A DNA stretch of 46,519 nucleotides from Chloroflexota bacterium (GCA_016865985.1 VGNO01000003.1:1-46519); one strand, 5' to 3'; positions 29,927 through 39,320 are shown, numbered from the stretch's first letter. The notes: generated by a model from the sequence alone, not told the origin. Made by a program: numbers and translations.

Positions 29927-29990
29927 GCAGCGGTGGGCGGGGTCGGAGACCAACGCCCAACGATTTCTTAATTAGGCAGGAAATAAAGGG

Positions 29991-30983
29991 CTATTTCTCA
30001 GAGATCCTGGTAAATATTTCGCCGATCCCAGGATCAAGTATTTCACCCTGTGGTGGTTGTAGTTGCATTAAAGGAACTTTTTTCGCCATGAATAGTTCGT
30101 ATTGACATGCGAATCTTTCATCTTGTTCATATGTCCACTTCCCATTCACTACCCCCGCCCATTGCTCGATATATTCTATATCTTTTTCACATTGTTCACG
30201 ACACTGGGGAAGGGCTTTTCCGCGGACATCATAGAGCATATGTAATAATCGGTGCCCCATCGTGTGAGCAAGGCGCTGAGCAACAGAAGGAAAATCTCTC
30301 CCACGGGAATTTACCGCAGTGGCTGTACCATCAGGAGAAGAAACTATTGTTCCACAAAGAGGGTTATCTATTAAACGAGCGATGTTTTGGATTTTACTTT
30401 TATTGGCCAAACATGCTGCAAGAACTTTTTTGCTTATTTCACAATCTGGATCGAAAGCTAATCGTTTCCGTGCATAGTCAGCAGCAAGAGATATTTGCCC
30501 ACATCTCATGTAAACAGCCGCGATATCCCTATGCACACCACTGATCATAGTATTATACAGACCGTCATCGATATCAGAGGATTTGGGAATGCCAAGAGCC
30601 TTTTCGTATATAGTACGAGCTTTTGAATAATCTTGTTTATTTTGAAAAAATATCAAACCCAGATTTGCATACCATTCGATGAGTAAGTACCCGCTGCCCT
30701 CTGGCGGATTCTCTATATTTACCTCAAACCATTCAATCGCTTTATCTATATCGCCCTTTAGCAGGGCAGTTGTTCCAATCAGAGTAATTGCAGGTAAGTA
30801 ACGATATTTCTCAAAGGACTCAATTAATAGTTTATATGCTTTTTCATATTCTCCTAGATTCCGATAGGATATCGCTTCATCCGCCATCATTTTCCCCTCT
30901 AATTGTTTCTTCATTCTTTCAAATATTCTTTCAACTCCTTTCGGTGGTTTTTTTTCTTTTCGAGAACCGTTTTGGACACTCAT
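29991..30983 (-). CDS. TPR protein with C-terminal ImmA/IrrE-like (degenerate zincin) region
   Basis: Start at ATG 30981-30983 preceded by AGGAGG; TPR-like helices; C-terminal AQRLAHTMGHRLLHMLYD…YEQDERFACQYELFMAKKVPLM resembles COG2856 (AHExGHxLLH…E.xAN.FAaxLLMP). Confidence 0.65.
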   Translation of the reverse strand: MSVQNGSRKEKKPPKGVERIFERMKKQLEGKMMADEAISYRNLGEYEKAYKLLIESFEKYRYLPAITLIGTTALLKGDIDKAIEWFEVNIENPPEGSGYLLIEWYANLGLIFFQNKQDYSKARTIYEKALGIPKSSDIDDGLYNTMISGVHRDIAAVYMRCGQISLAADYARKRLAFDPDCEISKKVLAACLANKSKIQNIARLIDNPLCGTIVSSPDGTATAVNSRGRDFPSVAQRLAHTMGHRLLHMLYDVRGKALPQCREQCEKDIEYIEQWAGVVNGKWTYEQDERFACQYELFMAKKVPLMQLQPPQGEILDPGIGEIFTRISEK

Positions 30984-30993
30984 ACCATCCTCC

Positions 30994-31908
30994 TTAAAGC
31001 GATTTAATAATCCGTAATATATCTTTGTAACACTGAATTCGTTTTTCAAGTTGAGGATGAATCATTAACAGAATAGCCTCTGGAAATTTCCTAGAACTAT
31101 AACCGGAAAGTATTTTTTTTGCGGCGAAGTAATACTCGCCGTTCACTAGCTGATTATCAATTGGTTTCGATATATTGTAAGGTAATTCTCCAGTAAGTAT
31201 TTCGAAAAACACAATCCCGAAGCTAAAGATATCTGCACTAATTGTTGAGGAATAGCTCAATAGTCTTTCTGGCGCCATATAAGGTAAGGTTCCAAATCCC
31301 ACCATTGTCTGAAATGTAAACTTTGAAGATATTAGAGATGCTTTTGATAAAAGGTTTGCTTGTAAATTTGCGATGCCCCAATCGCTTAAAAATATACTGA
31401 TGTTTTTCCCATCCTCGAAGCATAAAAGATTCTCAGGCTTAATATCTTGGTGAACAAGCCCCTTTGTTATATGGATATTTGATAATCCAGTTATTGGCGC
31501 AATTAACAATTTTGCTAGTTCTGTTTTGCCGATAACTTGAGAACGGAGTAGATCTCGTAAACTATATGAATACCGAGGCATTAGGGCATATATAATCCCA
31601 TTAATCTTTGCCACTTTTAATAAAGGCGCAATACCAACTCCATTCAAACCCAGCCAAATTATGCATTCCCTTTCAAAATCTCTCAATAAGCTATTTTCTT
31701 TTATTGTTTTCGCCGCCAGTTTTTTTCTATATGGGAATTTAAAGGCATCTTGTAAAAAACTTTTTTCATAGAGATTATTATCGAGAGAAGATTCTCCTAT
31801 ATTAGATTTTCGCGTAAGTAAATAAACCCGCCCCATTCCTCCTTCGAGAACTTGATCAATCTCGTATTTATAGAGTTGGTCAACAATTAAAATGCTCTTC
31901 TTCTCCAT
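30994..31908 (-). CDS. Hanks-type Ser/Thr protein kinase
   Basis: GGMGRVYLL; KLAAKTIKE; GLVHQDIKPENLL; LSDWGIA; GTLPYMAPERL; SFGIVFFEILTGELPY. Confidence 0.9.
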   Translation of the reverse strand: MEKKSILIVDQLYKYEIDQVLEGGMGRVYLLTRKSNIGESSLDNNLYEKSFLQDAFKFPYRKKLAAKTIKENSLLRDFERECIIWLGLNGVGIAPLLKVAKINGIIYALMPRYSYSLRDLLRSQVIGKTELAKLLIAPITGLSNIHITKGLVHQDIKPENLLCFEDGKNISIFLSDWGIANLQANLLSKASLISSKFTFQTMVGFGTLPYMAPERLLSYSSTISADIFSFGIVFFEILTGELPYNISKPIDNQLVNGEYYFAAKKILSGYSSRKFPEAILLMIHPQLEKRIQCYKDILRIIKSL

Positions 31909-32198
31909 CGCATCCTGTTCTTATGTGACCGAACATATAACGGATAGAAGACAAAATGCTATAAGATTCCAACAACGAGGCACCACTGGATTCGTTGTTT
32001 TCCGTTCATCTTTTCAGTCTCCAGTTTTTTTAGGCCATCTATTTGTTACATCTTAACGAGAATGGAACACATTTCTTTCAGAGTTGGTCGTCTGGATAAA
32101 ATGTGTAAACAACTTTTGTGATTACTGCTCTCCGGATTTTTCATAACAGCCAACTTTGGAAATTCTATCACGAAACAATATCTGGTAGTCCGCGCCGC

Positions 32199-33353
32199 CT
32201 ACCCCAACACGTACGCCTGGTAATTCCCTGGGTGGATGACGGTGAAACTGCTGCCGGGGTAGGCTTCGAGCCAGGCCTTTGGGGCCGTGGGCGGTTTGGC
32301 CTGCGACCACTTGAATTCGCAGCCGTGCAGGACACCGCCATATTCTTCAACCAGGTCGATTTCCTGCCCGCTGTAGGTGCGCCAGAAATAGGTATTGGCA
32401 TACAAGGGGTGATAGGCGCGGTATTTCAAACGTTCGCCGAACATGAAATTTTCCCATAACGCGCCGGTATCGTTGCGCTGGTCGAGGCCGTTGAATTGGG
32501 CGATGACGGCATTGCGGATTCCATTGTCGAGGAAGAAGTATTTCGCCTTGTTGGTTACTTCGTTGCGAAGATTGCGGCTAAATCCGCCCAACCGGGTGAT
32601 GACGAACGCCTTTTCGAGCAGGTCCAGATAGCGTTGGATCGTTTTTACGTCCATGCCCAGCTGTGTTGCCAGTTCATTGACAGAGACCTCGCTGCCAATC
32701 TGGAAAGCGAGCAGTTTCAACAGGTCGAGAAGCGTGCGTGAATTCTTCACCCGGTCGAAGGCCAGGATATCCTTGAGCAGGTAGGCATTGGCAATCTCGG
32801 TCAATACTTCGATGCGCGCCGCTTGCGATGGCGCCTGGAAGACTTCCGGGTAGGAGCCGAAGACCAGGAAATCCGCCAAACGTTCGCGCAATTCGAATTT
32901 GTTGTACCCCGACAATAATTCGGACTGCGCCAGGGGGTACAGGCTGAGGGTGAATTTCCTGCCTGTCAGCGGCTCGCCGACCTGCCCGGCCAATTCGAAA
33001 GAGGAAGAGCCGGTAACGATCACCCGGATGCCGGGAACCTGGTCAACGATGATCTTCAACCCGATGCCGATATTGGGGATGTTCTGCGCTTCATCGATGG
33101 CAATTAGTTCGTAACCCTCGACATAAGACAGGATCAGGTTGAAATCCTGCGAACTGAGCAGCTGCCGGGTGCGGATGTTATCGCCGGAGTCCAGTTTATA
33201 TTTCAGGTTTGTCCGGTTTAGAAAAGCCTGCAACAAGGTGGTTTTTCCAACCCGCCGGGGTCCGTAGATCACCAGTACCTTGTTGGCGTGCAGGTGGGGA
33301 TCAAGAGGTTCGTAGGCGCGTGTGAACATAGAATCAGTATAAGCCAACTCCAT
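32199..33353 (-). CDS. AAA ATPase with DUF4143 domain
   Basis: NKVLVIYGPRRVGKTTLLQAFLNRT (Walker A); ELIAIDEAQNIPNIG (Walker B); VIVTGSSSFELAGQVGEPLTGR; start taken as ATG 33351-33353 (next candidate 33329). Confidence 0.88.
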   Translation of the reverse strand: MELAYTDSMFTRAYEPLDPHLHANKVLVIYGPRRVGKTTLLQAFLNRTNLKYKLDSGDNIRTRQLLSSQDFNLILSYVEGYELIAIDEAQNIPNIGIGLKIIVDQVPGIRVIVTGSSSFELAGQVGEPLTGRKFTLSLYPLAQSELLSGYNKFELRERLADFLVFGSYPEVFQAPSQAARIEVLTEIANAYLLKDILAFDRVKNSRTLLDLLKLLAFQIGSEVSVNELATQLGMDVKTIQRYLDLLEKAFVITRLGGFSRNLRNEVTNKAKYFFLDNGIRNAVIAQFNGLDQRNDTGALWENFMFGERLKYRAYHPLYANTYFWRTYSGQEIDLVEEYGGVLHGCEFKWSQAKPPTAPKAWLEAYPGSSFTVIHPGNYQAYVLG

Positions 33354-33391
33354 AAATTTGTCAAAATTTATGGAGTTGAACTCCATAAATT
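33346..33391. promoter_or_regulatory. inverted plus direct repeat overlapping the start of the AAA/DUF4143 gene (candidate operator)
   Basis: AACTCCATAAATTT-gtca-AAATTTATGGAGTT (perfect 14-bp arms), followed by a third unit AACTCCATAAATT at 33379-33391. Confidence 0.7.
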
Positions 33392-33493
33392 CATGGAAAT
33401 CTTCGAAATAAAGGGTGGTCGCGTTGCTAAACACCCCTGCCCGGTCTGCCTGGTGGCGCACGGAAGCTGGCATCCGGGCCAGGGTTGGGTTAG

Positions 33494-33526
33494 AAAAAAG
33501 CAGGTCACGTTTCAAGCGTGGCCTGC
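33494..33526 (-). terminator. terminator of PrsW-family gene
   Basis: Minus strand GCAGGCCACG-cttgaaa-CGTGACCTGC then TTTTTT. Confidence 0.8.
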
Positions 33527-33532
33527 TGCAGT

Positions 33533-34522
33533 TTATACCTGTACGCCGGGCGCCAGTTGCGCCAGTTCGGCGCGGTAGCGGGCGATGATGGCGCTGTTTT
33601 CCTCCTCTTCGCCAACCTTGATGCGCTGTTCCTTCTTGTGCGCCAGCTCAGCGCATACCTGGTAGAAGCGCCGGGTGGCCTTGAAGCGTCCGTTGAAGAA
33701 GGCCGCCAGGCGGGCAAAAGATGCCAGCCAGGCCGAAGTGGCCGTGCGGTAATGCGCCTGCGTCATCGCCCCACTCTGCACTTCCTCCCACAGGTGCAGG
33801 CGCAGGTACTTCTGCTCGCGCCAGACTGCCCACAGGATGAACAGGAACATGAAGAACCAGCCGGTCCAATCGAGCAGGGTGCCGGCCGCCAGCCCTCCCA
33901 ATCCCGGCAGGATCGAGGCCAGGGTATTGTGGATGCCGTGGGCAAACATGGCAAAGGAAAGCCCGGCCAGCGGCGCCAGCGCCTTGATAAAACCCGAGCG
34001 GCTGAGGCGCGCCACGGCCAGCCCAATGCCGAAGAAGGCGGTGTAGAACGGGTGCTGCCAGCCGACCAGCGCCACCCGCACGAAGACCAGGAACCAAAGT
34101 CCCTCCCAGCCGCTTTCGAGGAAGCCGTGGTTGTAGATATAGTAAACGTTCTCGGTGGCGGCGAAGCCCATGGCGGCCACCCCGGCGTACAGGATGCCGT
34201 CGAAGATCGAGTCGAACTCCTTGCGGAAGACCAGGAAGACTCCCAGCACCGCCAGTCCCTTCAGGATCTCCTCCACCAGCGGGGCGACGATCGAGCCGGT
34301 CGCCAGGTCGGTGGCGAAGGTGTCGTTCGTCACCGCAAAGATGCCGATGCCGAGCACGGTATTGATGATGAAGGCCCCGCCTGCGGCGACGATCGCGCCC
34401 CACAGGAAGACCCCGCCCAGCAGCAGTTTCGGTTCCTTTTCGTAACGGTCCAGCCAGTACAGGATGGCCGCGAAGAGCAGCATGGGCGCGAACCCGAAGA
34501 AAATGGACACCAGGAATGGCAT
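33533..34522 (-). CDS. PrsW-family intramembrane metalloprotease
   Basis: Polytopic; LYWLDRYEKEPKLLL; APLVEEILKGLAVLG; FDGILYAGVAAMGFAATENVYYI; GWQHPFYTAFFGIGLA. Confidence 0.88.
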   Translation of the reverse strand: MPFLVSIFFGFAPMLLFAAILYWLDRYEKEPKLLLGGVFLWGAIVAAGGAFIINTVLGIGIFAVTNDTFATDLATGSIVAPLVEEILKGLAVLGVFLVFRKEFDSIFDGILYAGVAAMGFAATENVYYIYNHGFLESGWEGLWFLVFVRVALVGWQHPFYTAFFGIGLAVARLSRSGFIKALAPLAGLSFAMFAHGIHNTLASILPGLGGLAAGTLLDWTGWFFMFLFILWAVWREQKYLRLHLWEEVQSGAMTQAHYRTATSAWLASFARLAAFFNGRFKATRRFYQVCAELAHKKEQRIKVGEEEENSAIIARYRAELAQLAPGVQV

Positions 34523-34563
34523 GGCAATCTCCTCTTGTGATCAGAATGTATTGATTCTAGCCA

Positions 34564-35234
34564 TTATTGTAAAAAAATCAAGCAGGTCCTTTCGATGCGG
34601 GCCGTCTCCAATGGAATGTCGAGGGCGGCCAGGACTTCCTCCGGGCGGCCGGTCGCGCCGGCGCGCGCCGCCAGCCGCATCGATACCATCATCCCTGATC
34701 CCTTTTCCTCCGGGAGCCCCACAGGGGCGCCTCGCGAAGAAACAGGGCTCAGGGAGAGCGACAGGATCAAAGGCCGCAGGTCGTAGGGCTTGCCGCGCCG
34801 CACCCGCGGCAGGGAGGCGGCTGCCATCAGGGCGGCCAGGCGCCGGTCCAGGCCGGGCGCGGGGGGTTCGAGCAGCGTGACCTCGTATTCGGCGGCATCC
34901 ACTCGTGTCTGCAGGGGCGCGGCGGACCCGTCCACAGTTTCTATGGAAAGGATGGTCAGCCCGGGCGGGGCGGCGGATTGCAGCCTTTCCATGATCCCGC
35001 GACCTGGGTCGCCGGACTCCATCTCCAGCCACATATCCAGCGCCTCGGCCCGGCCGCTGAAACCGAGCGGAAGGGCGGCCGCGATCTGGATCTTCGGCCC
35101 GGGGTGGAACCCCTGGGTGTAGGCCAGCGGCAGGCGGGCGCGGCGCGCCGTCCGTTCCCAGATCTGGTGCAGGTCGAGGTGGCCGGCGTAACGCAGCGAG
35201 CCTGTCTTGGAGAAGGTGATGCGGATACGCATGG
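34564..35234 (-). CDS. DUF2344 / TIGR03936 radical SAM-associated protein
   Basis: MRIRITFSKTGSLRYAGHLDLHQIWERTARRARLPLAYTQGFHPGPKIQIAAALPLGFSG; start likely at 35232-35234 or 35247-35249. Confidence 0.85.
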
Positions 35235-35243
35235 TGTGTCCGT

Positions 35244-37157
35244 TCATGCGGCCTGGCTGGCAGCCTTGCGGCGGCGGGGGACTTCCGGGCATTTCCACGC
35301 CTCGCCGGGGTTCTCGCGACGCAGGGCGTTGAAGGTTGGCAGGATGCCGCAGGCGTAACACTGTTCCCGGCAATCCGGGCGGGTCTCCCCGGCCTGGGAT
35401 TGCAGGTAGTCCTGGTACAGGTATTGCTTACGGACGGCGGTGGAGATGTGTTCCCAGGGGAAGACTTCATCGGCCGGGCGCGGGCGGTGGGTGTAGAAGG
35501 ACGGCTCCAGCCCGACCTCGTTAAAGGCCTCCGCCCAGGCCTGCCCGTTGTGCTGGTCCTGCCAGGCGTCGAACTTCGCCCCGCGCCGCCAGGCGCCCAG
35601 GATGACCTGCGCCATGCGCCGGTCGCCACGCGACAGGAATGCCTCCAGCAGGGTCTCCTGCGGTTCGTTCCAGGTCAACTTGATGTTCTTGTCACGCAAC
35701 GCCTGCTTCAGCAGGCTGATCTTGGCCTCGATCTGTTCGACCGTATCGCAGGCCGTCCATTGGAAAGGCGTGTGCGGCTTGGGGACGAAGGTGCTGACCC
35801 CGGCGTGGACTTTGGCGCGCCCGCCGATGGCGCGCCGTCCCTCGGCCAGGACGCGCCTACACAGGTCGGCGATGGCCTGCACATCCTCGAGCGTTTCGGA
35901 AGGATGCCCGATCATGAAGTAGAGTTTGATGTTCGTCCAGCCGCGGGCGTAGATCTCGCGCGTGGTCGCCAGGATCTGCTCATCGGGGATGAACTTGTTG
36001 ATGATGCGCCGCATCCGTTCCGTGGCAGCCTCCGGCGCCAGCGTGAAGCCGGACGAGCGCCGGTCCTTGAGCGCTTCCATCAGGTCAACCGAGACGGATT
36101 CGATCCGCAGCGATGGCAGCGAGACGGTCAGGTGGCGGCCGCGGAACCGGTCGCTGACGGTTTTCACCAGTTCCAGGATGTGGGTGTAATCCGAGGACGA
36201 GAGGCTGAGCAGCGCCAGTTCCTCGAAGCCGGTGGCGGCCAGGGCTTTTTCGGCCGCCTCCAGTACTTCGGCCACGCTCCGTTCCCGCACCGGGCGCGCC
36301 ACCATCCCGGCATGACAGAAACGGCAGCCGCGCGTGCAGCCGCGCATGATCTCGACCGTGACGCGGTTGTGGACGATCTCGATGTTGGGCACGATGAAGT
36401 TCGTTGGCGGCGGGGGGAGTTTGGCGCAGATGCGCTTCTGGACTATCTGCGGGGCTTCGGCGATGTTTGGGGTGATGGCCGCGACCGTGCCATCCGCATG
36501 GTGGGACACGGCGTAGAAGCGCGGCACATACACGCCGGGGATTTTTGCCAGTTCCTTGAGCACAGCGCTGCGCTCACCGCCCAGGTTGCCAGCCTGTTTG
36601 GAGCGGCCGATGACATCGATGACCTCGTGGATCGCTTCCTCCCCTTCGCCGATCACGAAGGCATCCACGAAGGCGTGCATCGGTTCCGGGTTGAAACAGG
36701 CGTGTCCCCCGGCGATGACCAGCGGGTGAGTCCCGTCCCGTTCGGCGGACAGGAGCGGGAGGCCGGCCAGGTCGAGGGCATCGAGCAGGTTGGTATACAA
36801 CGTCTCGTAGGGCAGGGTGAAGCCGAGCAGGTCGAAATCGGCCAGGGCGTGCCTGGTCTCCAGCGAGTAGAGCGGGATGCCGCGTTCGCGCATCTGGGCT
36901 TCCATGTCCACCCAGGGCAGGCAGGCGCGCTCGGCCAGGGCATCGGGACGCTGGTTGACCTGGTCGGCGAGTATTTTCAAACCGATATTGGATACGCCGA
37001 TATCGTAGATGTCGGGGAAGACCAGCGCCACCCGCACCGGGATCCCCTCCCAGTCCTTAACGACCGCGTTGACCTCGCCGCCCACATAGCGGCCGGGTTT
37101 CTGGACTTTCAGGAGCACGCGCTCGAGGCGGGCTTCGATCTCGGCAGGGGGAATCAT
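35244..37157 (-). CDS. TIGR03960-family B12-binding radical SAM protein
   Basis: VEIMRGCTRGCRFCHAGMVARPVRERS (CxxxCxxC); FPDIYDIGVSNIGLKIL; C-terminal CREQCYACG. Confidence 0.92.
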   Translation of the reverse strand: MIPPAEIEARLERVLLKVQKPGRYVGGEVNAVVKDWEGIPVRVALVFPDIYDIGVSNIGLKILADQVNQRPDALAERACLPWVDMEAQMRERGIPLYSLETRHALADFDLLGFTLPYETLYTNLLDALDLAGLPLLSAERDGTHPLVIAGGHACFNPEPMHAFVDAFVIGEGEEAIHEVIDVIGRSKQAGNLGGERSAVLKELAKIPGVYVPRFYAVSHHADGTVAAITPNIAEAPQIVQKRICAKLPPPPTNFIVPNIEIVHNRVTVEIMRGCTRGCRFCHAGMVARPVRERSVAEVLEAAEKALAATGFEELALLSLSSSDYTHILELVKTVSDRFRGRHLTVSLPSLRIESVSVDLMEALKDRRSSGFTLAPEAATERMRRIINKFIPDEQILATTREIYARGWTNIKLYFMIGHPSETLEDVQAIADLCRRVLAEGRRAIGGRAKVHAGVSTFVPKPHTPFQWTACDTVEQIEAKISLLKQALRDKNIKLTWNEPQETLLEAFLSRGDRRMAQVILGAWRRGAKFDAWQDQHNGQAWAEAFNEVGLEPSFYTHRPRPADEVFPWEHISTAVRKQYLYQDYLQSQAGETRPDCREQCYACGILPTFNALRRENPGEAWKCPEVPRRRKAASQAA

Positions 37158-37244
37158 GCGCCGGATTATACCTGAACCTGTCCGATTTTACCCGGCGCGC
37201 ATGGGCGGGGGAGCGTCTAACACGGTGGGTTATCCTATTTTCTT

Positions 37245-37321
37245 TTTACCGCAGAGTACGCGATGTGCGCAGAGATTTTCCTTTGATTTTCTCCGCGAAC
37301 TCCGCGCTCTCTGCGGTTAAA
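37245..37321 (-). repeat. 77-bp dispersed imperfect hairpin repeat, copy 2 (opposite orientation)
   Basis: TTTACCGCAGAGTACGCGATGTGCGCAGAGATTTTCCTTTGATTTTCTCCGCGAACTCCGCGCTCTCTGCGGTTAAA; termini ACCGCAGAG/CTCTGCGGT are inverted. Confidence 0.85.
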
Positions 37322-37366
37322 TGTTTTTAACCCACTTTATTCGCCACTCCCCTGGGCGGGGGGTTG

Positions 37367-38053
37367 TTACGTCCGGTTGCGGCGCGGGCGCTTGGTGATC
37401 ATGGATTTGAGCAGCCGGACGGCGGTCTCGTGCCCGGCCTCCTGCGCCATGTCCAGCGCCGTCCGCCCGTCGTCGCACTGGGCTTGCAGGTCGGCGCCGT
37501 TGAGCAACAGCAGCCGGATCATGTCCTCCTGCCCGTTCTGGGCGGCGGCGTGCAGCGGCATGAATCCGCCCGACTGGCGCAGGAGCGGGTCGGCGCCGTT
37601 CTCCAGCAGCAGTTCCGCCAGCCTGGTGTGCCCCCCGGCGACGGCAGAGTGCAGCGGGGCGACCTTGAGCGGGTTGCGGGAGGCTTCGTTGACCGGCGCG
37701 CCGGCTTTCACCAGGTATTCGGCCGCCTCGAAACGCCCGAAGAAGGCTGCCAGCCCGAGCGGCTGGAAGCCGTCCTCGGCACAGGCATGGACCAGTTCGG
37801 GATGCCTGGCAAGCAGGCGGACAATGTGGGGCAGGCGGCCAATGGCGGCCGCTTCGAAGACGCTCAACAGGGCGCTGCGGTTGGCGATCAGTTCGGCGAT
37901 CTCCGGCTGCTGGTGGTAGGCGGCCACCATCAACGGCGACAGGCCGTTCTCGTCGCTCTCCTGCGCCAATCCGGGATCGGCCTCCAGCAGGCGTCCCACC
38001 CGTTTGATGTCGCCGGCCTGGATGGCCCTCAGGAAGATGGGGTCGATGGACAT
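37367..38053 (-). CDS. ankyrin-repeat protein
   Basis: NGLSPLMVAAYHQQPEIAELIANR; GFMPLHAAAQNGQEDMIRLLLLNGADLQAQCDDGRTALDMA. Confidence 0.92.
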   Translation of the reverse strand: MSIDPIFLRAIQAGDIKRVGRLLEADPGLAQESDENGLSPLMVAAYHQQPEIAELIANRSALLSVFEAAAIGRLPHIVRLLARHPELVHACAEDGFQPLGLAAFFGRFEAAEYLVKAGAPVNEASRNPLKVAPLHSAVAGGHTRLAELLLENGADPLLRQSGGFMPLHAAAQNGQEDMIRLLLLNGADLQAQCDDGRTALDMAQEAGHETAVRLLKSMITKRPRRNRT

Positions 38054-38063
38054 GGCGCCTGCC

Positions 38064-39164
38064 CTAGATGACCAATTTGCCGTTGGAATAGAATCGTTCG
38101 CCGTTGGCCAGCATCTCGGCGTCGTTCATGTCGCACAGCATGTCCCAGTGGATACCGGACTCATTCTTCGAGCCGCTCTCCGGGTAGCCAGCGCCGACCG
38201 CCAGGTGGATGGTGCCGCCCATCTTTTCGTCGAAGAGCATGTTCTTGGTGAAACGGGTGATGCCGTAGTTGGCGCCGATGCCGAATTCGCCCAGGTAGCG
38301 AGCGCCGGCGTCCGAGTCGAGCATGGTAGTCAGCAGTCCCTGGTTCTTGCTGGCGGTCTCCCTGACGACCCGTCCCTTCTCGAACCATAGTTCGATGTCG
38401 CTCACTTCCTGGCCGTACTCGATGGCCGGGTATTTGAAGCGGATCCAGCCCTCGACCGAGTCCTCGACCGGGCCGGTGAACATCTCCCCGTCCGGGAAAT
38501 TTTCGTGCCCGGCGCACGGGATGAAGGCGCGGTCTTTGACCGACATCCGCAGGTCGACATTGGCGCCTTTCAGCGCCACCTGGTCGCGCCCCTTGAGCCA
38601 GTCCACCAGCCGGCGCTGGCGCGTCTCCTCCGCCTTCCAGTAGGCCAGCGGGTCGTCGTCGTTCAAAATCCCGGCTGCGAAGACGAACTCGCGGTAATCG
38701 TTCAGGCTCATGTCGGCTTCCTGCGCCATGGCCTGGGACGGGTAGGCGGTGAGCGTCCAGCGCAGTTCGCGGCGGGCGGCGCGCTCGAAGAACTTTTTTG
38801 TCAAGTCCGCCCCGGCCTTGCTGACGCGGGCGATGCGCTTCGGGTCGACCCCGCTCAACTCGCGGGTGTTATGTTCCGTCCGCAGGTTCAGCACCGCATC
38901 GAAGGTCTCGGTCACCAGTTTCCGCACCGGCGAAATGTAGTCCAACTGGGCGTCGGAGGCGTATTTGAAGAAGACCTCGTCCGCTCCTGGGACGGCGTTT
39001 TGGATGAAGACATAGGCCCCGGCCCGGATGGCTTCTTCGTAGACAGCCAGGGTCAGGTCATCTGCGATGGGGTGGGTGCGCAATTGCAACTGCTGGCCGG
39101 ATTCGAGGCCAAGCGAGTAATGCACCAAGATCCTGGCGAGTTTACTTATGCGTGGGTCTGGCAT
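38064..39164 (-). CDS. M29-family aminopeptidase
   Basis: LARILVHYSLGLESGQQLQLRTHP; PCAGHENFPDGEMFTGPVEDSVEGWIRF; LGEFGIGANYGITRFTKNMLFDEKMGGTIHLAVGAGYPESGSKNESGIHWDML. Confidence 0.9.
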   Translation of the reverse strand: MPDPRISKLARILVHYSLGLESGQQLQLRTHPIADDLTLAVYEEAIRAGAYVFIQNAVPGADEVFFKYASDAQLDYISPVRKLVTETFDAVLNLRTEHNTRELSGVDPKRIARVSKAGADLTKKFFERAARRELRWTLTAYPSQAMAQEADMSLNDYREFVFAAGILNDDDPLAYWKAEETRQRRLVDWLKGRDQVALKGANVDLRMSVKDRAFIPCAGHENFPDGEMFTGPVEDSVEGWIRFKYPAIEYGQEVSDIELWFEKGRVVRETASKNQGLLTTMLDSDAGARYLGEFGIGANYGITRFTKNMLFDEKMGGTIHLAVGAGYPESGSKNESGIHWDMLCDMNDAEMLANGERFYSNGKLVI

Positions 39165-39256
39165 GGGGAGTCCTTTCGGATTTGGTTTCACCATCGATGA
39201 TACGCTACTTGCGCCAGTTTGTCATCCTCCCGGACGGTCAGAAAGGAGGCTTGCCC

Positions 39257-39286
39257 TTGACGGGCGGCAGGCTAATAATTTAAAAT
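39257..39286 (+). promoter_or_regulatory. candidate promoter of HTH regulator-MFS operon
   Basis: TTGACG (39257-39262), N18, TAAAAT (39281-39286). Confidence 0.5.
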
Positions 39287-39288
39287 AG

Positions 39289-39320
39289 TTCAATCGTAGA
39301 AATATATTTGAACGATTGAA
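39289..39320 (+). promoter_or_regulatory. candidate autoregulatory operator
   Basis: TTCAATCGT (39289-39297) and ACGATTGAA (39312-39320), perfect 9-bp inverted repeat just before the HTH gene start. Confidence 0.7.

Noticed and set aside
30107-30544. 145-aa plus-strand ORF inside the AT-rich island
   Set aside because: Antisense to the TPR/ImmA-like gene, which has a good RBS and domain-like sequence.
33379-33515. N-terminal extension of the AAA/DUF4143 ORF
   Set aside because: Overlaps the inverted-repeat control region and the PrsW terminator; internal ATGs at 33353 or 33329 fit the family start better.
35400-37175. 591-aa plus-strand ORF
   Set aside because: Antisense shadow of the TIGR03960 radical SAM gene.
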